A stretch of DNA of 64,000 bases from positions 18,786,001-18,850,000 of the forward strand of contig BTRK01000004.1 of the NCBI GenBank assembly GCA_036245805.1. Reading direction: 5' to 3'. The stretch is from Pristionchus mayeri. Taxonomy: Eukaryota; Nematoda; Chromadorea; Rhabditida; Neodiplogasteridae. A model generated the notes under the pieces. That model was not told the DNA's origin. It made no database searches and was given only the letters and a program-made list of their open reading frames with translations. The first letter of the stretch is position 1; the number at the start of each line of letters is the position of its first letter. Below are positions 46,013 to 57,682 of this stretch, in pieces. A program made the translations under genes and the position numbers.

Positions 46013-49000
46013 ATGGTGAGCAATACCAGCTCTATACTACTGAAGCAATTTTAAGTTACGCAACTCTTTTCCGCCTCAACAAACCCGTCGTTTGTTTGCA
46101 ATTTTCAAATGTAAATTGCAGACCCGGAAGTGCCTTGTTTGCGGGACACCAGTCAATGCACTGCAACTGGGCATTGACGCGTGTAGAGCGTGTGCCGTCT
46201 TCTACAGGTTAGCATATTAAGCTTGCCAGGTATGTAGTGTGTATCATGTCATTTAGCATTTGACGTGTATCACGTGTATTTTTCATTGAGCAAATTTATT
46301 TTGGTAATCATGAGCTCCACTTCAGGCGAGCTCGGAAATCCGATGACATGTTTATCTGCAAGAGCAAGAACGACGGCGATTGCGCGAAAACCGGTATAGT
46401 ATCCATAACTTTCCATAAAATGTAGTTTGTAACCGCAACCATTCCGCTGCTCAACGTGTGTTTCGCGGGATGCATTTTAAAAAAAATAATTCAACTTAAA
46501 TCTAGCCGATTATATTAGGTTGTTGCAAAAGTCTTGCGGTTTTTTGTGTCCGTACTTTGAACTATCATAATTCTTTTATCACAAATCACAATGACTAACA
46601 AACATAGCAGTGTTTAGAGGTATGCTGGTACTTTACATGCATACATTTCAATCAATCCGATATCGCTATCAACGCAATAAATTTTGATGAACACAATTGC
46701 AATTGATTCTCAAAATTTTGCATTAAATGTATTTTACTGGATATTTGATGGCAAAATTCACGAAACCTATCCATACTAATGTATGGGAAGTATAACGTAT
46801 ACCCTTTCAGAAAATATGTTTCAACTATGTCTCGATTAAGATTGGACCGAATTACATGATATTGAAAATATGCTGTCGGTTCTGGTTACATGAAACTTGT
46901 TCAGATTTTTTGCATCGAAGACCAATCACATAGGCTCCAGTATGAGTGCGCTATATTCACCCACCAAGAGGGATTATTCTCAGAAAAAATATTGGCGCCT
47001 GCACCTTTCTCGTTTCAGAAAATTTGAATTTTTCATTTTTCAAAAATATGCGAAATCAGCATAAAAAATGCAATGTGTAGTCATTTACAGATCAATGCAT
47101 TTCTCAAAAGGGTGTAACTTCCATCATCCATGAGAAAAAGTATGTATAGGGTAAAGATGGGAGCTTCATATAACCACCAGGAATTGAGCATTCATGCTTA
47201 AGACGAAACAGAATATTGAGAAATGTGTCGTTTTCGATGGATAAATTTTCGGAATTTTAACTTTGTCCTGCTCTCGCCTCCCCGATTGGGGAATGCTGAT
47301 AGGGCGCGCATATGAAAGAGTATACAAGGCCTCATTAGTAATCAATATTCGGAAGTTCTTCAGTCAAACTGAAAGTAAGATGGAAGGCAAAATATCAAAA
47401 AACCGCAAGACTTTTGCAACAACCTAATATTTCTGCAGGACGGATTTTGGAATGCCGGAAGTGCCGCTTCGAGCGAATGAACGAGATTTTCGACCGAGCG
47501 AACATGGAAGTTGACGTCACGCCCCACTCTAATCCCAGACCAGGGTCGGATAGTAGACAAGGGAGTGAACAGCCGTCGTCTAGTTCGAGACCATCGCCCC
47601 CCGTCGATGTTCAAATGAGCAGGTGGGCTAACCTACATGCTATTTCAGTTACAGGTGGAGTGTGTTTGAATAGGTCCCATAAAGTGTGCTAAACTAGGTT
47701 CCAAATTCAGCTAGCGCTCTTCATGATTGCATGTTCAGATTGATGTGAAAGACCAGGCGAATCAAACGTATTCATCAGTCTAATCAGTCTAATTAAGGTT
47801 TATGAGCAGTTCCCCATCCACAAGCTCAACGCCAGTGCTGGAGAGGATTCGACATGGATACGAGTATGTTCTCACGTGATGCACAGCGTGTATTCTTCCA
47901 CAAAATAATATTGTATTACTACCTTGTACCATTCATGATGCTCTTTCCTGTATTCGATGTGGTCCAATGAGATCATGTAATAGCATATGACCAAACATTT
48001 TGTCTAAATTGATCAAGTTTCAGTGTGATGACGCGTGTGCGGAAAATATCGGAATTGACTCTGCGACCCCTGGATGTGCACCCATCGGATATCGATGACG
48101 AATCATACGTAAGTACCATGACGATATTCCTTTCCTTGTACTACAACGCGTCCCGACTACCCACAGGATTGGTATTGTAGTACTTCTTCCTACTGAATTT
48201 TTCGAAATAAATTCCCATCATCTATAGAAGGGGCAATAACAATTCTCAGAGTGTGAACTAGGAAATGAAGTGACAAAGTATCATACATTCTGATCAAATA
48301 TTGAATAATACCATTTAACGGCTTGCAATTCCATATATTCCTTGGATCTAGAACTTGCCAAAATGATCGCTTTAACCATCAAAATACAGGGTTGTTGTTG
48401 TTGCATCTCCAATGCATCTTTGAAGGAGAATACTCCGACGACGCATGAAGTGATGTTGCGCACGAGGAGAATCCTCGTATCCGCCGTCTTCGACTTTGCC
48501 TCCATCGCATTCCCAGAATTTATGCCACTGGCAAAGGAAGAGAAAGTCCGTGACCATTCACGGTACCATGCCTGGTATTCTTCCAGCAAAAACAGTTCAA
48601 GGAAACAAATGTATCTCTCTTTGATGATAACAGCTCGTACAAAGTAACGGACAGATTCCATTATAGATTTCTAACACTGTAATGCGTGAGCAACCGTCTG
48701 ACTCTCTTCAGTTTGCACGCTCTCTCGTCTCTCTGACCGGCGAGAGAGCGTGCAAACTGAAGAGAGCCAGAACTTTGCTCTAATGCGTGGTGTGATAGTA
48801 TAGTCAATCAAAAGCTTGCAGTGGCGCATCGTTGCGGGGAACAGCGAGCGAATGAGCACACTCGAATCTGCGTATCGAGCAGCCAAGATATACCCGAACA
48901 ACGGAACGATGTGAGCCATCATAGAGAAATACTAATACGAAAAGTCTGTAATAGATCGGAAGCTCCAATAGGCCCGATTGATCCAAACTTCGGATAATAT

Positions 49001-49868
49001 TATGCAAAATATTTGAGATTCACATCTTACACTACGACTCTGAGCACGGATTTGTTGGAGGGTTGTCTGCTCGTCTGCCCATTGAATGTGGACGTGGACA
49101 CGGCAAGGAAGTGAGTGTACAACATGATTCCTAGGAAATCTTGTTTTGGCTGGCTCATCCACCTATAGTGGCAGTATCTCGTCGATTTTGAAAGATCACT
49201 TGATGTGGAACCACGGTTACTTTTTGATGTAATTGTGTCTCTCAATAGTAGTATGATATCTGATTATTCTCAGGGAGATGGGGAAGATGCTGGAGGAGAA
49301 CGTGCGTAACAGCAAGAGGAAATGGCAGAGAGTCGATCCGAATCATGATGAATTCCTCTTCTTGATCGCCCTCGCATTCTGGAACACAAGTGAGCACGGG
49401 GTCAAAGTGGAAAATACCGTATGCGAATCGGCTGTACGTCAGACAGTTATAGAGCTTGTTGGAACTCTCATAGCTTATACCAAGTAAGAAAACAAACAAA
49501 AAAAACAGTCCGCAAGCATTGTCATAATGGAAGTGCTATTCAATTCGTTCGTTATTTAGGCGACGAGTCGCTCGGCCCATTGGCGAGCAAGAATCGAGCT
49601 GGGATTATGCAGGATCTGCATGCATACTATACGAAAAAAAGAGTTGCAGACTATGCGATGCGAATCGGAGAACTATTCTGTCTACTAGTGGATAACGAGG
49701 TATTACCATTGAATGTTGATCAGTTGATTTTGTGTCCGTTGCACAGATCCCCTTTGCCAATGCTAAATTGTCTTAATAAAAATACTGTTTCAGCGGCTGG
49801 TCTCTACGATCGCCGAAGATTACACTCTGTTTGGATTGATTTCCAACAGCCAACAGACGAGTTCATGA
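46013..49868 (+). CDS. nematode nuclear hormone receptor
   Basis: Ligand-regulated transcription factor. The first coding exon ends with the ATG itself (46013-46015, donor GTGAGC). It splices in phase to 46120-46207, which encodes the first zinc finger (KCLVCGT...GIDACRACAVFYR). The second finger is split: CKSKNDGDC at 46325-46393 and ECRKCRFERMNEI from 47437, with a mariner-type MITE in the intron between. A Ser-rich hinge follows (to about 47620), then TPVLERIRHGYE, VMTRVRKISELTLRPLD (48023 on), and LBD exons FDFASIAFPEFMPLAKEEK (about 48490), DEFLFLIALAFWN (about 49340), YTKKRVADYAMRIGELFCLL (about 49630), and the end AEDYTLFGLISNS with TGA at 49866-49868. No break is seen. The specific orthologue is not clear. 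Confidence 0.85.
46515..47427. mobile_element. non-autonomous mariner in NHR intron, forward-arm copy
   Basis: 913 bp, ends TTAGGTTGTTGCAAAAGTCT and inverse, TA on both sides. It ends only 9 bp before the acceptor of the next NHR exon (TTTCTGCAG), so the intron's pyrimidine tract is partly supplied by sequence at the element edge. No transposase frame. Confidence 0.88.
48679..48787. repeat. short hairpin MITE, forward-arm copy
   Basis: Counterpart of 21281-21390, in an NHR intron. Confidence 0.78.
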
Positions 49869-50248
49869 TTGCTTCCTCAGTAATAACATACATATTTACT
49901 CCGCACTTTTGTTCGGAAATTGTAAACTCATTTGTGACGGTTAAATTTTCACGAGCATATTTGAAAACCAAAATACGATTTGAACAAGTAAATATTGAAT
50001 CCATAATATTTGGTATGTAAAACCTTGGAGCAATGGAACGTGATTAAAGGGATCAATGAGGCATCACATCAGCCGAGTCTACACTGACTATCTTCAGAAA
50101 CTGCATGAGTGGCGTTCCTCCAGTTCCTATAATCTACTCTTCCCGACACATTATTAAAGCCTCTCTATCGTTCAGAAAAACGATCAATTTGACAATTTAG
50201 ACTTTACTTTCACAATAATATCGAGCTTGAGATCAGGTTACAAACGTT

Positions 50249-51425
50249 TTAGTTGAATATTCGGTTTAGTGCTTCATTAACTAAATAGACAATTTCGGGT
50301 AATTGAGAGCTCCATTCCTCAGGAATCAGAATTGATTTTTTGTTAACGAATTTGGCGAGGGCTTGGTGGTCGATGTAGATCGCATTGAACGAATTCGGAT
50401 TGGTTGCGAGCATGTGCAGCAAGGCCGTGATTATCTGGAATATGTCTGTTACAATACGAAGGCATGATTCTCTGTTAAACATTTCACCAAATGAAAATTG
50501 AGTTTACCTGTGCGTCGGAATGGTTCGGGTTCTTCTCACTAACAATCTTCTGATTTGCATGACCAATCTCTGCTTAAAGGGAGGAATGGGACAATATTAA
50601 CTGAGATAACTGTCAAAACGCAATACAATGCCATGTCCATTTTACTACTATTCGATCTCACTCGCTTGTATTAGAATTCTGGAGAGTCGTTAGCTCGTTG
50701 TCGATTCTACGTCTCTCCTCATGCAATTCGCAAGCTTTGCATCCACAGGCCGTGAATGGACAGGGAAGGTGGAACTGAAACTAACAACCGTCCAACGCTA
50801 CAATCAATATGGCTAGGTTATGCGAGGCCACATTACATCGATTCAACCACCTCATGCCTCTCCCCCGTTCAGATCCAATCGAGGAGAGGTATGCAACGTT
50901 TCAAAACCAGCCCACTACCTGTCTATGCTCACTGTTATTCACAACAACCGTGTTTTGCCTTGTGTGAAAACGTTGCTATATTTAACAAAAATTCAATATG
51001 AACCTTTTTGATAGCGATAACTCCATTACTTCGGCACCTGGAGCACGTATACCTCGTATCGCATCCACTCTTCGTCGTGGAATCCTCAACAAGGGATTTC
51101 GGTTTTTTTAAATAGACGAATTTTATTGATTCTGTTCTAGAAGTCTGAAATGTGGACTAACGTCGATTCCAAACACGACTTTCTTCTTCCCAATTTTTAC
51201 GAGCTTCCTGACAACATTTCTGCGGCGAGAGATTAACTCACACTAAAAAAGACATATTTACCCGTTCAGAGTACGGCATTTGCAAGGAGAAAATTGAAGC
51301 ACCTTTCGGCACGTGCAGCTGTTTCCTTTCGGATCATTTGTCAACGAATCACCATGAGCCAGACATTTCTAAAAAAATCATAGGGAAGGATATGCAAAGA
51401 ACAAACTGACCATTTTTGGGACCAT
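50249..51425 (-). CDS. DM-domain transcription factor, two DM-like domains
   Basis: Minus-strand exons: 51411-51425 (ATG start, MVPKM), 51262-51368 (KCLAHGDSLTNDPKGNSC...SPCKCRTLN), 51162-51207, 51004-51084 (YTCSRCRSNGVIAIKK), 50662-50774 (FHLPCPFTACGCKACELHEE), about 50508-50570, and 50252-50436 ending at TAA/TAG near 50249. The 51004/50774 exons join in phase to a DM zinc module (CxxC, then CPF..C.C..C.L..E), the DNA-binding domain of doublesex/MAB-3 factors controlling sexual differentiation. The second exon looks like another, degenerate DM module lacking its first Cys. MAB-3 also has two DM domains. The joining of the exon ending at 50662 to the next does not fit a standard phase, so the C-terminus is uncertain. 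Absent from the inverted arm. Confidence 0.7.
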
Positions 51426-51489
51426 TTTCGAAGTTGATGAGAGGATTCGACAGAGGCTAGCCTATGGGAGGAGTGCAACTGAGCCCAGA

Positions 51490-52091
51490 TTGTAATCTTC
51501 ATCTGCGCAAACTGCCCCTTCTACCGCAAAAATAAGCTACGGAACGTGATCTCCAGTGAAACGAAGAGTATTTGCTGTCTACGTTGAAGATGATCAATCA
51601 ATAAATGATCTTCTCTATCATATCAGCGAAATGCTATTGGTATTGTTGTCGCAGGAGACCAGAAAAATGATCCCGATTGCCTCCAGCACTTTGAGATTAC
51701 AATCTGTTCTGAGATTACAATCGTGCCAAAATTGAGTTGCACAAATTGTGCGCGTTCCTTAATTATTCAAAGTTGAAATCCAGAAAAATGTAGAACTGAT
51801 TCATAGAGACTTGGATAGCGTGACCACCTCGTGTGATATAGAATGCGATATTTAATCTATGTGTTTCAATACCAGTTCAATCCCTTTTCAATCTGAACCA
51901 CGAGGCGGGACGGATTCAAGTCAATGTTATGGTTTCCTTAGCAATGTCATTCACAGGTTCTGCAACACAACGATGTGCCTTTTTCGGATGTAGAGCAGTG
52001 CCAATTGTGTGGTTATCTGCCCTTTCGGACTAACGGAGATTGCGATCTAGACGAAGTTGATCGAGGAAGGTTCAAGGAAGGAAGTGGTTGA
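51490..52091 (+). CDS. small gene with CxxC motifs, unrecognised
   Basis: Exons: about 51490-51563 (ICANCPFYRKNKLRN, after acceptor CCCAG), one after GTCGCAG at about 51655 (DPDCLQHF, LSCTNCARS), a short one around 51869-51915 (LFNLNHEAGRIQ), and 51957-52091 (QCQLCGYLPFRTNGDC, stop TGA). Repeated CxxC pairs suggest metal binding. Phase fits for the first and last junctions; the middle is uncertain and a further exon may lie near 51805-51850. Its 5' end is not seen; the start may overlap the DM gene's upstream region. Copies are at 17742-17876 (last exon only) and 19504-20087. Confidence 0.45.
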
Positions 52092-52274
52092 GATTCAATT
52101 GAGAGTGAATGGATTCGATGAATGTTCGTTTGGAAGCTCAGTGGTTTTGGTGATCATTTTCGTTTAGGAATTTCTCGGCTGGAGTTTTGGGATTATCCCC
52201 CGAACGAATAAATTAACGGCAATGTAATAATTTATTTTATCGTTCTTGATACAAATACATTCCTTTCCGTAAAT

Positions 52275-52478
52275 CTAAAGAGGGCGACTGAATGGGGAGG
52301 ATGCCGATTCGCGTGTGCGTTCGCTTCGACTGGTGGCACTCTTGGCAGCGTAGAGGTTGAAGAAGGGATTGGAGAAGCGAATGAAGCCACTCGATTCATA
52401 CGATGACTGGGTAGATGCAGAGGGCACTGAGGTGGTACCAGCATCGGCGGAAGGAGAAGCCGACACCAACTTGACCAC
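52275..52478 (-). other. Ser-rich terminal exon-like ORF, forward-arm copy
   Basis: Same as 18060-18263 and 19117-19320. In this copy an upstream ACCATGG present in the other two copies reads ACCATTG (about 52603), so one possible start codon exists in the copies but not here. It lies tail to tail with the CxxC gene. Confidence 0.35.
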
Positions 52479-52975
52479 TGAAAGGAATTCTTTGAAAATT
52501 ACGATAGTTATTTTTCAATTTATTATTGTAAAGGTGAAATAGTCACTTAAAAGAATGTAAATTTCTCACAATCTTGCAGTTTTGCGGAGAAGTGCTTTTC
52601 TCAATGGTGCTGTAGCTAATGCTTCGAGAGTGGCTAATGCCGCGCTACCAAATCTGACCCTTGAAGACTTCCACAAATGGCGCTTTCCCATTCCTCATTT
52701 GTAGTGAAGATCACGCCCATGCGTGCACGATTTGTTCCGCGATACTAAAATATGTGAAGTATCTGCAGTATCGCGATATACTTCCTGGTATATTTTCTGC
52801 AACTTGATTTTAGAATACAGAATAGAATAATGCTCCAAATGGTAACAATAGCATATTTCGCTTTACCAGCTAACGTGCATGAAAAAAGAATGTGGTACTA
52901 GTCTGATTCTGCCCATTTCTTATATAACACGTAGAACTAAAAATCCGTCTTTCAGAAATTACCCCATTCTTTCTC

Positions 52976-53463
52976 CTGCATTTACTTCTTCTCTCCCCTT
53001 TTTCAAGCCTTTCTCTCGCTTCTGCACACTTCCTCCCTTGCACGTTCTCATTCCAGATCTTTTGCTCTAACGATCTCGAGTTTCGATAGCCTCTGGGCAC
53101 GATCCAAAAGTGTGCGCTAAGTGCCGAAAATGTACGCAACTGACATGCACGCGAATATATGAAAACAATTATTGATTTGAGAATTTCGAACAAGCAATTA
53201 ATGGAGTCAATGGATGTTTTGACTCCGTTGATTCATTTTCAGGGTAATTCTAATTCACACTAATAGTGCTACTCGACAATGATAGAGTGAAGTTATCCAT
53301 CAATAAAATCATCCTGAAATCGGTACTTTAAAAATATATATATAATTTCTACTAGCTTGAAATCTCTTCCATCAAATAATAAACGAAACATGTGAAGGTT
53401 TACCGCAGAAGTATACGTTAAAAATTATATGACGGGCACAATCGTTCTGTCTCTTTCATGTTG
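52976..53463. other. unique sequence right of the palindrome
   Basis: First sequence not repeated in the rearrangement. Open frames here (52870-53193 minus, 52879-53070 plus) oppose each other and have no motif; no gene is called. Confidence 0.45.
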
Positions 53464-56433
53464 ATTCATAAGAGTGACTGTCTGAGAGAACCGAGCAATT
53501 TCTCATATAGGCCGTACAGCAAAAAAATAAGTGTTGATTTTAAGATGCCCCTAGGGGTAACTTTTCACGTAGAGTTCGAAAATCAACCTTAGGAAGCCGT
53601 ATCTCTGACTCCTCATTTTCTGTGGCGCGCCTCAACGCTGAGGTCGGTTTTTGTAAATCGTGAACGGCTGATCCAAACCCCATATATAGATAGTAATTTT
53701 TACTGTTGGAAGTGAAAAGCTAGCTATTATGTGGAAAAAGTTAGGGTCATTTGAATATTGGAAATTTCAGCCCTGAAAAAGTGTTTCAATGTGTGTCATT
53801 TTAATCATCATTATTAGATTCCTTGTGAAAAGTTACCCTAGGAACCCAATTTTGGTGAAAAAATTCGAGTCTCAAAGGGGTCTATTGATTCTCAGAAGAG
53901 GAAAGTTTGTTATTTTTTATTTTTAACACGAGCCACTGTGAATTCCGATTAAGTATAGCCAGTTTATAGCAACATTTTGATAGGGCAAAAATATAACGCA
54001 CAAAAAACCGACATTATCTCAATTCGAAAAAATCGATTATCTTCATCTCGATTTTTTTCATGTTTAGGCACATGATAATTTTCCTGTACGATCCAAATTC
54101 CCAATTTTCTGTGCAAATCTGGTAGAACGGACCAACATATGTCAGAAAAGTTTGAGCTTAGGGTCCTCACCAATCCGGAAGGTAGGTATATCTTTCCGTG
54201 AAAATGCAATGTCGCGTTTGTGAAAAATATGTTTCACATGATATTATCGAAGTTACGAGTGCTTTCGGATAATTTGATGCATTATTCAACTTCTTCAACT
54301 TAGGTCAAGTATTATGCGCCTGCAAAATGGCGCATCTATTCAATCTACCAAAAATTATTTTTTGGACACATGACAATTGATTTTTTTTCAAAAACTGCTC
54401 ATTTACCGATGTAATACAGCTTGAGTAATTTATTAGGTTGGTCGGAAAGTCTTTGTCACTTTTTCAAAACTTAATTTCTTTGAGGAAACGATAGCACGAG
54501 TTCAATAATACTTGTCATCATTATTGGAAATATGTGCCCAACGTTCCTTCAACTTATGAATCTCCTCCCTCTAGAACCCATCTGAGCGCGAGGCAAAGTA
54601 TAGCTTGAGTGCAGAATCGAGATTTCCTCGGGAATTGATGGCCATACTTCGAACGGCAAGGGTCAGGTCTGCGAAAAGCCAGCAATCGGTTACAGCTATG
54701 TCAGGAGAATACGGGGGGTGAGGGAGAACCATCCACCCCTATCCACCCAGTTCCTGCTTGACTTGATTGGAGACCTGGTGACGGGGGTTATTTTGTTGAT
54801 TGTACACTTTCTTGTCATTCGGCCTTGAACGAGCGACTTCCAATTTCAAATTATGTAGGCGTGTAACGTACTTGACCCCGGTGATTGACATGCCCTTAGG
54901 TAGTAGCTCCCAGTAGATAACGCCATCCACTCCCCACAACATTGAAAGCTTGTTTTTCTTAGGGAGCAGGTCAAGATTGGGGACATCCTATGGAGTCTCT
55001 CCTTCTGCAACCCGCTGGGCTCTCATGTGGTTGTTATCGAAGAGGACCCACTTATTATTTCCCGTTATGAGCCGTTCCAACCGTCCATCCCCGCCTCGGA
55101 GAATTACTAGAGTAATGGAATCATCGACTAGACGGTCACGGCTGGCTTGGTTCAGATCATGGGATATGAATCAACCGATACATTTCCTCATTCCAAGAGA
55201 TCTCACGCTTTCTTTGACAGTGCTATGGTGGGCTCGAAGTGTGATGACCATTTCACGGACAGTTTGAAATGGGTCTGTTTCCGCCCCTTTCTTCAACGTT
55301 TCCAAATCGAACTCGCCAGGTCTTCTAGGTCGACCTGATCATTGAGGGAAAATGCGTCTTCGTCTAAGAGATGGAAGCAATTCCTTATGGTGTTGTAGAT
55401 GGGGCATGCGTGTCATAAGAATCTTTAGTAGGGTTCTCTGAATCCATCATCGTGGCGCAGGATACACAGAGGTAAAGCAGTGGATGTGGATGGTACTACG
55501 AACATACATCGTTACTCTACTAAAGCATGACTGAAGGTAAGGGAATGGGGAGTTGTAAACTATAAAGAACCTTCACTGATTGTTATTCGCTTGGAGCGAG
55601 GGAACGCCAAAGTGCACTTGCCACGAGCAGTGTTAAGACAAAACCAGTGACAAAGACTTTCCGACCAACCTGATAGTTTGACTAAGTTTGACTATTTTCA
55701 CGGAAAAATATACCTACCTTCCGGATTGGTGAGGACCCTAAGCTCAAACTTTTCTGACATATGTTGGTCCGTACTACCAGATTTGCACAGAAAATTGGGA
55801 ATTCGGATCGTACAGGAAAATTATCATGTGCCTAAACATGAGAAAAATCGAGATGAAGATAATCGATTTTTTCGAATTGAGATAATGTCGGTTTTTTGTG
55901 CGTTATATTTTTGCCCTATCAAAGTGTTGCTATAAACTGGCTATACTTAATCGGAGTTCACAGTGGCTCGTCTTAAAAATAAAGATATTTGCAAAAAAAT
56001 CACAAACTTTCCTCTTCTGAGATTCAGGAGACCCCTTTGAGACACGAATTTTTTCACGAAAATTGGTTTCCTAGGGTAACTTTTCACGAGGAATCTAATA
56101 ATTATGATTAAAATGACACACATTGAAAAACCTTTTCAGGGCTGAAATTTCCAATATTCAAATGACCCTAACTTTTCCACATAATAGCTAGCTTTTCACT
56201 TCCAACAGTAAAAATTACTATCTATATATGGGGTTTGGATCAGCCGTTCACGATTTACAAAAACCGACCTCAGAGTTGAGGCGCGCCACAGAAAATGAGG
56301 GGTCAGAGATACGGCTTCCTAAGGTTGTTTTTCGAACTCTACGTGAAAAGTTACCCCTAGAGTCATCTTAAAATCAACACTTAATTTTTTGCTGTACGGC
56401 CTCTGCTCAGTTCTCTCAGATAGTCATTCATAA
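53464..56433. mobile_element. large foldback element interrupted by a mariner
   Basis: Arms of about 0.75 kb (53464-54210 and 55680-56433) in inverted orientation; sample paired blocks are GGCCGTACAGC and its inverse near 53510 and 56402. The loop holds the mariner at 54433-55673. Arms differ at several sites. No coding frame in the arms. Confidence 0.85.
54433..55673 (-). mobile_element. mariner transposon, decayed
   Basis: 1241 bp with ends TTAGGTTGGTCGGAAAGTCT and inverse, TA flanks. The transposase is on the minus strand (pieces at about 55330-54730). YWELLPKG and YNQQNNPRHQV are recognisable, the latter where HDNARPH would be expected, so the second catalytic Asp is replaced by Asn. Several frame breaks; inactive. 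A different family from the mariner at 32-1281. Confidence 0.88.
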
Positions 56434-56640
56434 TGACAAGGGAAGTAGTCATCATAGAAAATGTCATTGCTGCAATGTTTTACTTGCTTATCGCAATGTT
56501 CCTTGAAACTAAATATGGTCGTCTTCCATTTTGCTCAAATGCAGAATTACACCACTGCACTTTTTCGGCACTCCGTCACATTTTTGGACCAACCCTTGTA
56601 GTGAAAGTCATTGCAACGGAGAGGAAGTGATCTCTCTGAC

Positions 56641-56892
56641 TTAAAGGAGGAGTAAATGCAAACGCGTGTCCGGTTGGAATATGTTTCACCTAGGGACGCA
56701 CTCTCTTCAAGTCGCGTGCTATCTCCCCCCTTCCCTGAGCTTTCCCTGATCTGGCTCCCAGCCAATTAGCGATAACTCTGTTCGGAATGGATATATCAAT
56801 CTGAAAATTTCGGAGCTTCTTATCGTTGTGGAGCTCTAGGCAGTGCATATGATAGCTTCAAAAATTGAATTTTGAGTTTACTCCTCCTTTAA
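56641..56892. mobile_element. MITE, TTAA-bounded, copy 2
   Basis: Inverse-oriented relative of 4053-4296 with the same TTAAAGGAGGA ends. Confidence 0.8.
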
Positions 56893-57567
56893 TCTTTGCC
56901 CGACAAACTCTTTCGTGCTTAATGAGAGACACAACGCACTTACAGATCAGGAAATCGGGAATCCCGATACCCAAAGATGGCAAGAAAGGGCGAGTTATGC
57001 AAAGAGCTGTCCGTCTTTGGCTCATTTTGTACATTTCCATCTGACTAATTCTTACCGTCAGGAGATGGCCTTTTCCTTCCTAATACTCAATATTGATTAA
57101 TTTTCCGGAAAACAGAAAAATTAGTCAAAGGAAAACTGTTGATATGTCCGGTACAAAATGAGGCAGTAGAGTCATGCTGAATATTGATGATTATCCGTAT
57201 AATTGGAGTTATCTTGTGCTGCATGTGCTTCATCTTCAGTTTAATTAAGAAATATGCCTTGTTTGCAGTCCTAAAATCTTTCAATTATGTTATCGCGCAA
57301 TTATCTCCAATTTACGGAAAAGCTATGTCATGTTCATGGTGAACCCCACCGTAGCCTGGCTACTGAAACTTTCTTGATGATGTTGACAACCTCGCATGCA
57401 GTCGTAGACTATGGATTCGGCAGATGTATTATGTACTTTTCCCGTAGAAATATGTGACATTCGAGTCTTCTTGTCACATCTTCGGTACTAGTCTGTCACT
57501 ATGCTCTAGCATCGGACTCAAAGCAGGACTCCAGGACACGAATCTGGCACTCTCGCATTGGAGAAAA

Positions 57568-57580
57568 TGGGTATAAAAAC
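57568..57580 (+). promoter_or_regulatory. TATA-like box
   Basis: GGGTATAAAAACAC lies about 110 bp before the ATG at 57683. A CGACTACAG acceptor-like site 11 bp before the ATG could serve for spliced-leader addition. Confidence 0.45.
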
Positions 57581-57682
57581 ACTAAGGCTGCAAGACTCGT
57601 AGCCACTCTACCTTTTTGAGCCCTCGTTATTGATATTTTAGCAATTAAATATGCTAATGTATTTCGACTACAGTAACTGACC

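Larger units (their letters stand above)
35241..52975. repeat. forward arm of the giant palindrome
   Basis: Inverse of 18757-35023 and continuous at its right end with unique sequence after 52975, so it looks like the ancestral order. It contains the bre-3-like gene (minus), foldback elements, NHR gene (plus), DM gene (minus) and CxxC gene (plus). It alone carries 49850-51383. Confidence 0.93.

Noticed and set aside
17586..52975. Palindrome as a missed-adapter or hairpin read artefact
   Set aside because: The arms differ by many substitutions and several indels, one of 1.5 kb, which a single read-through of one molecule would not give. Mis-joined haplotypes or paralogues remain possible and are listed as a check.
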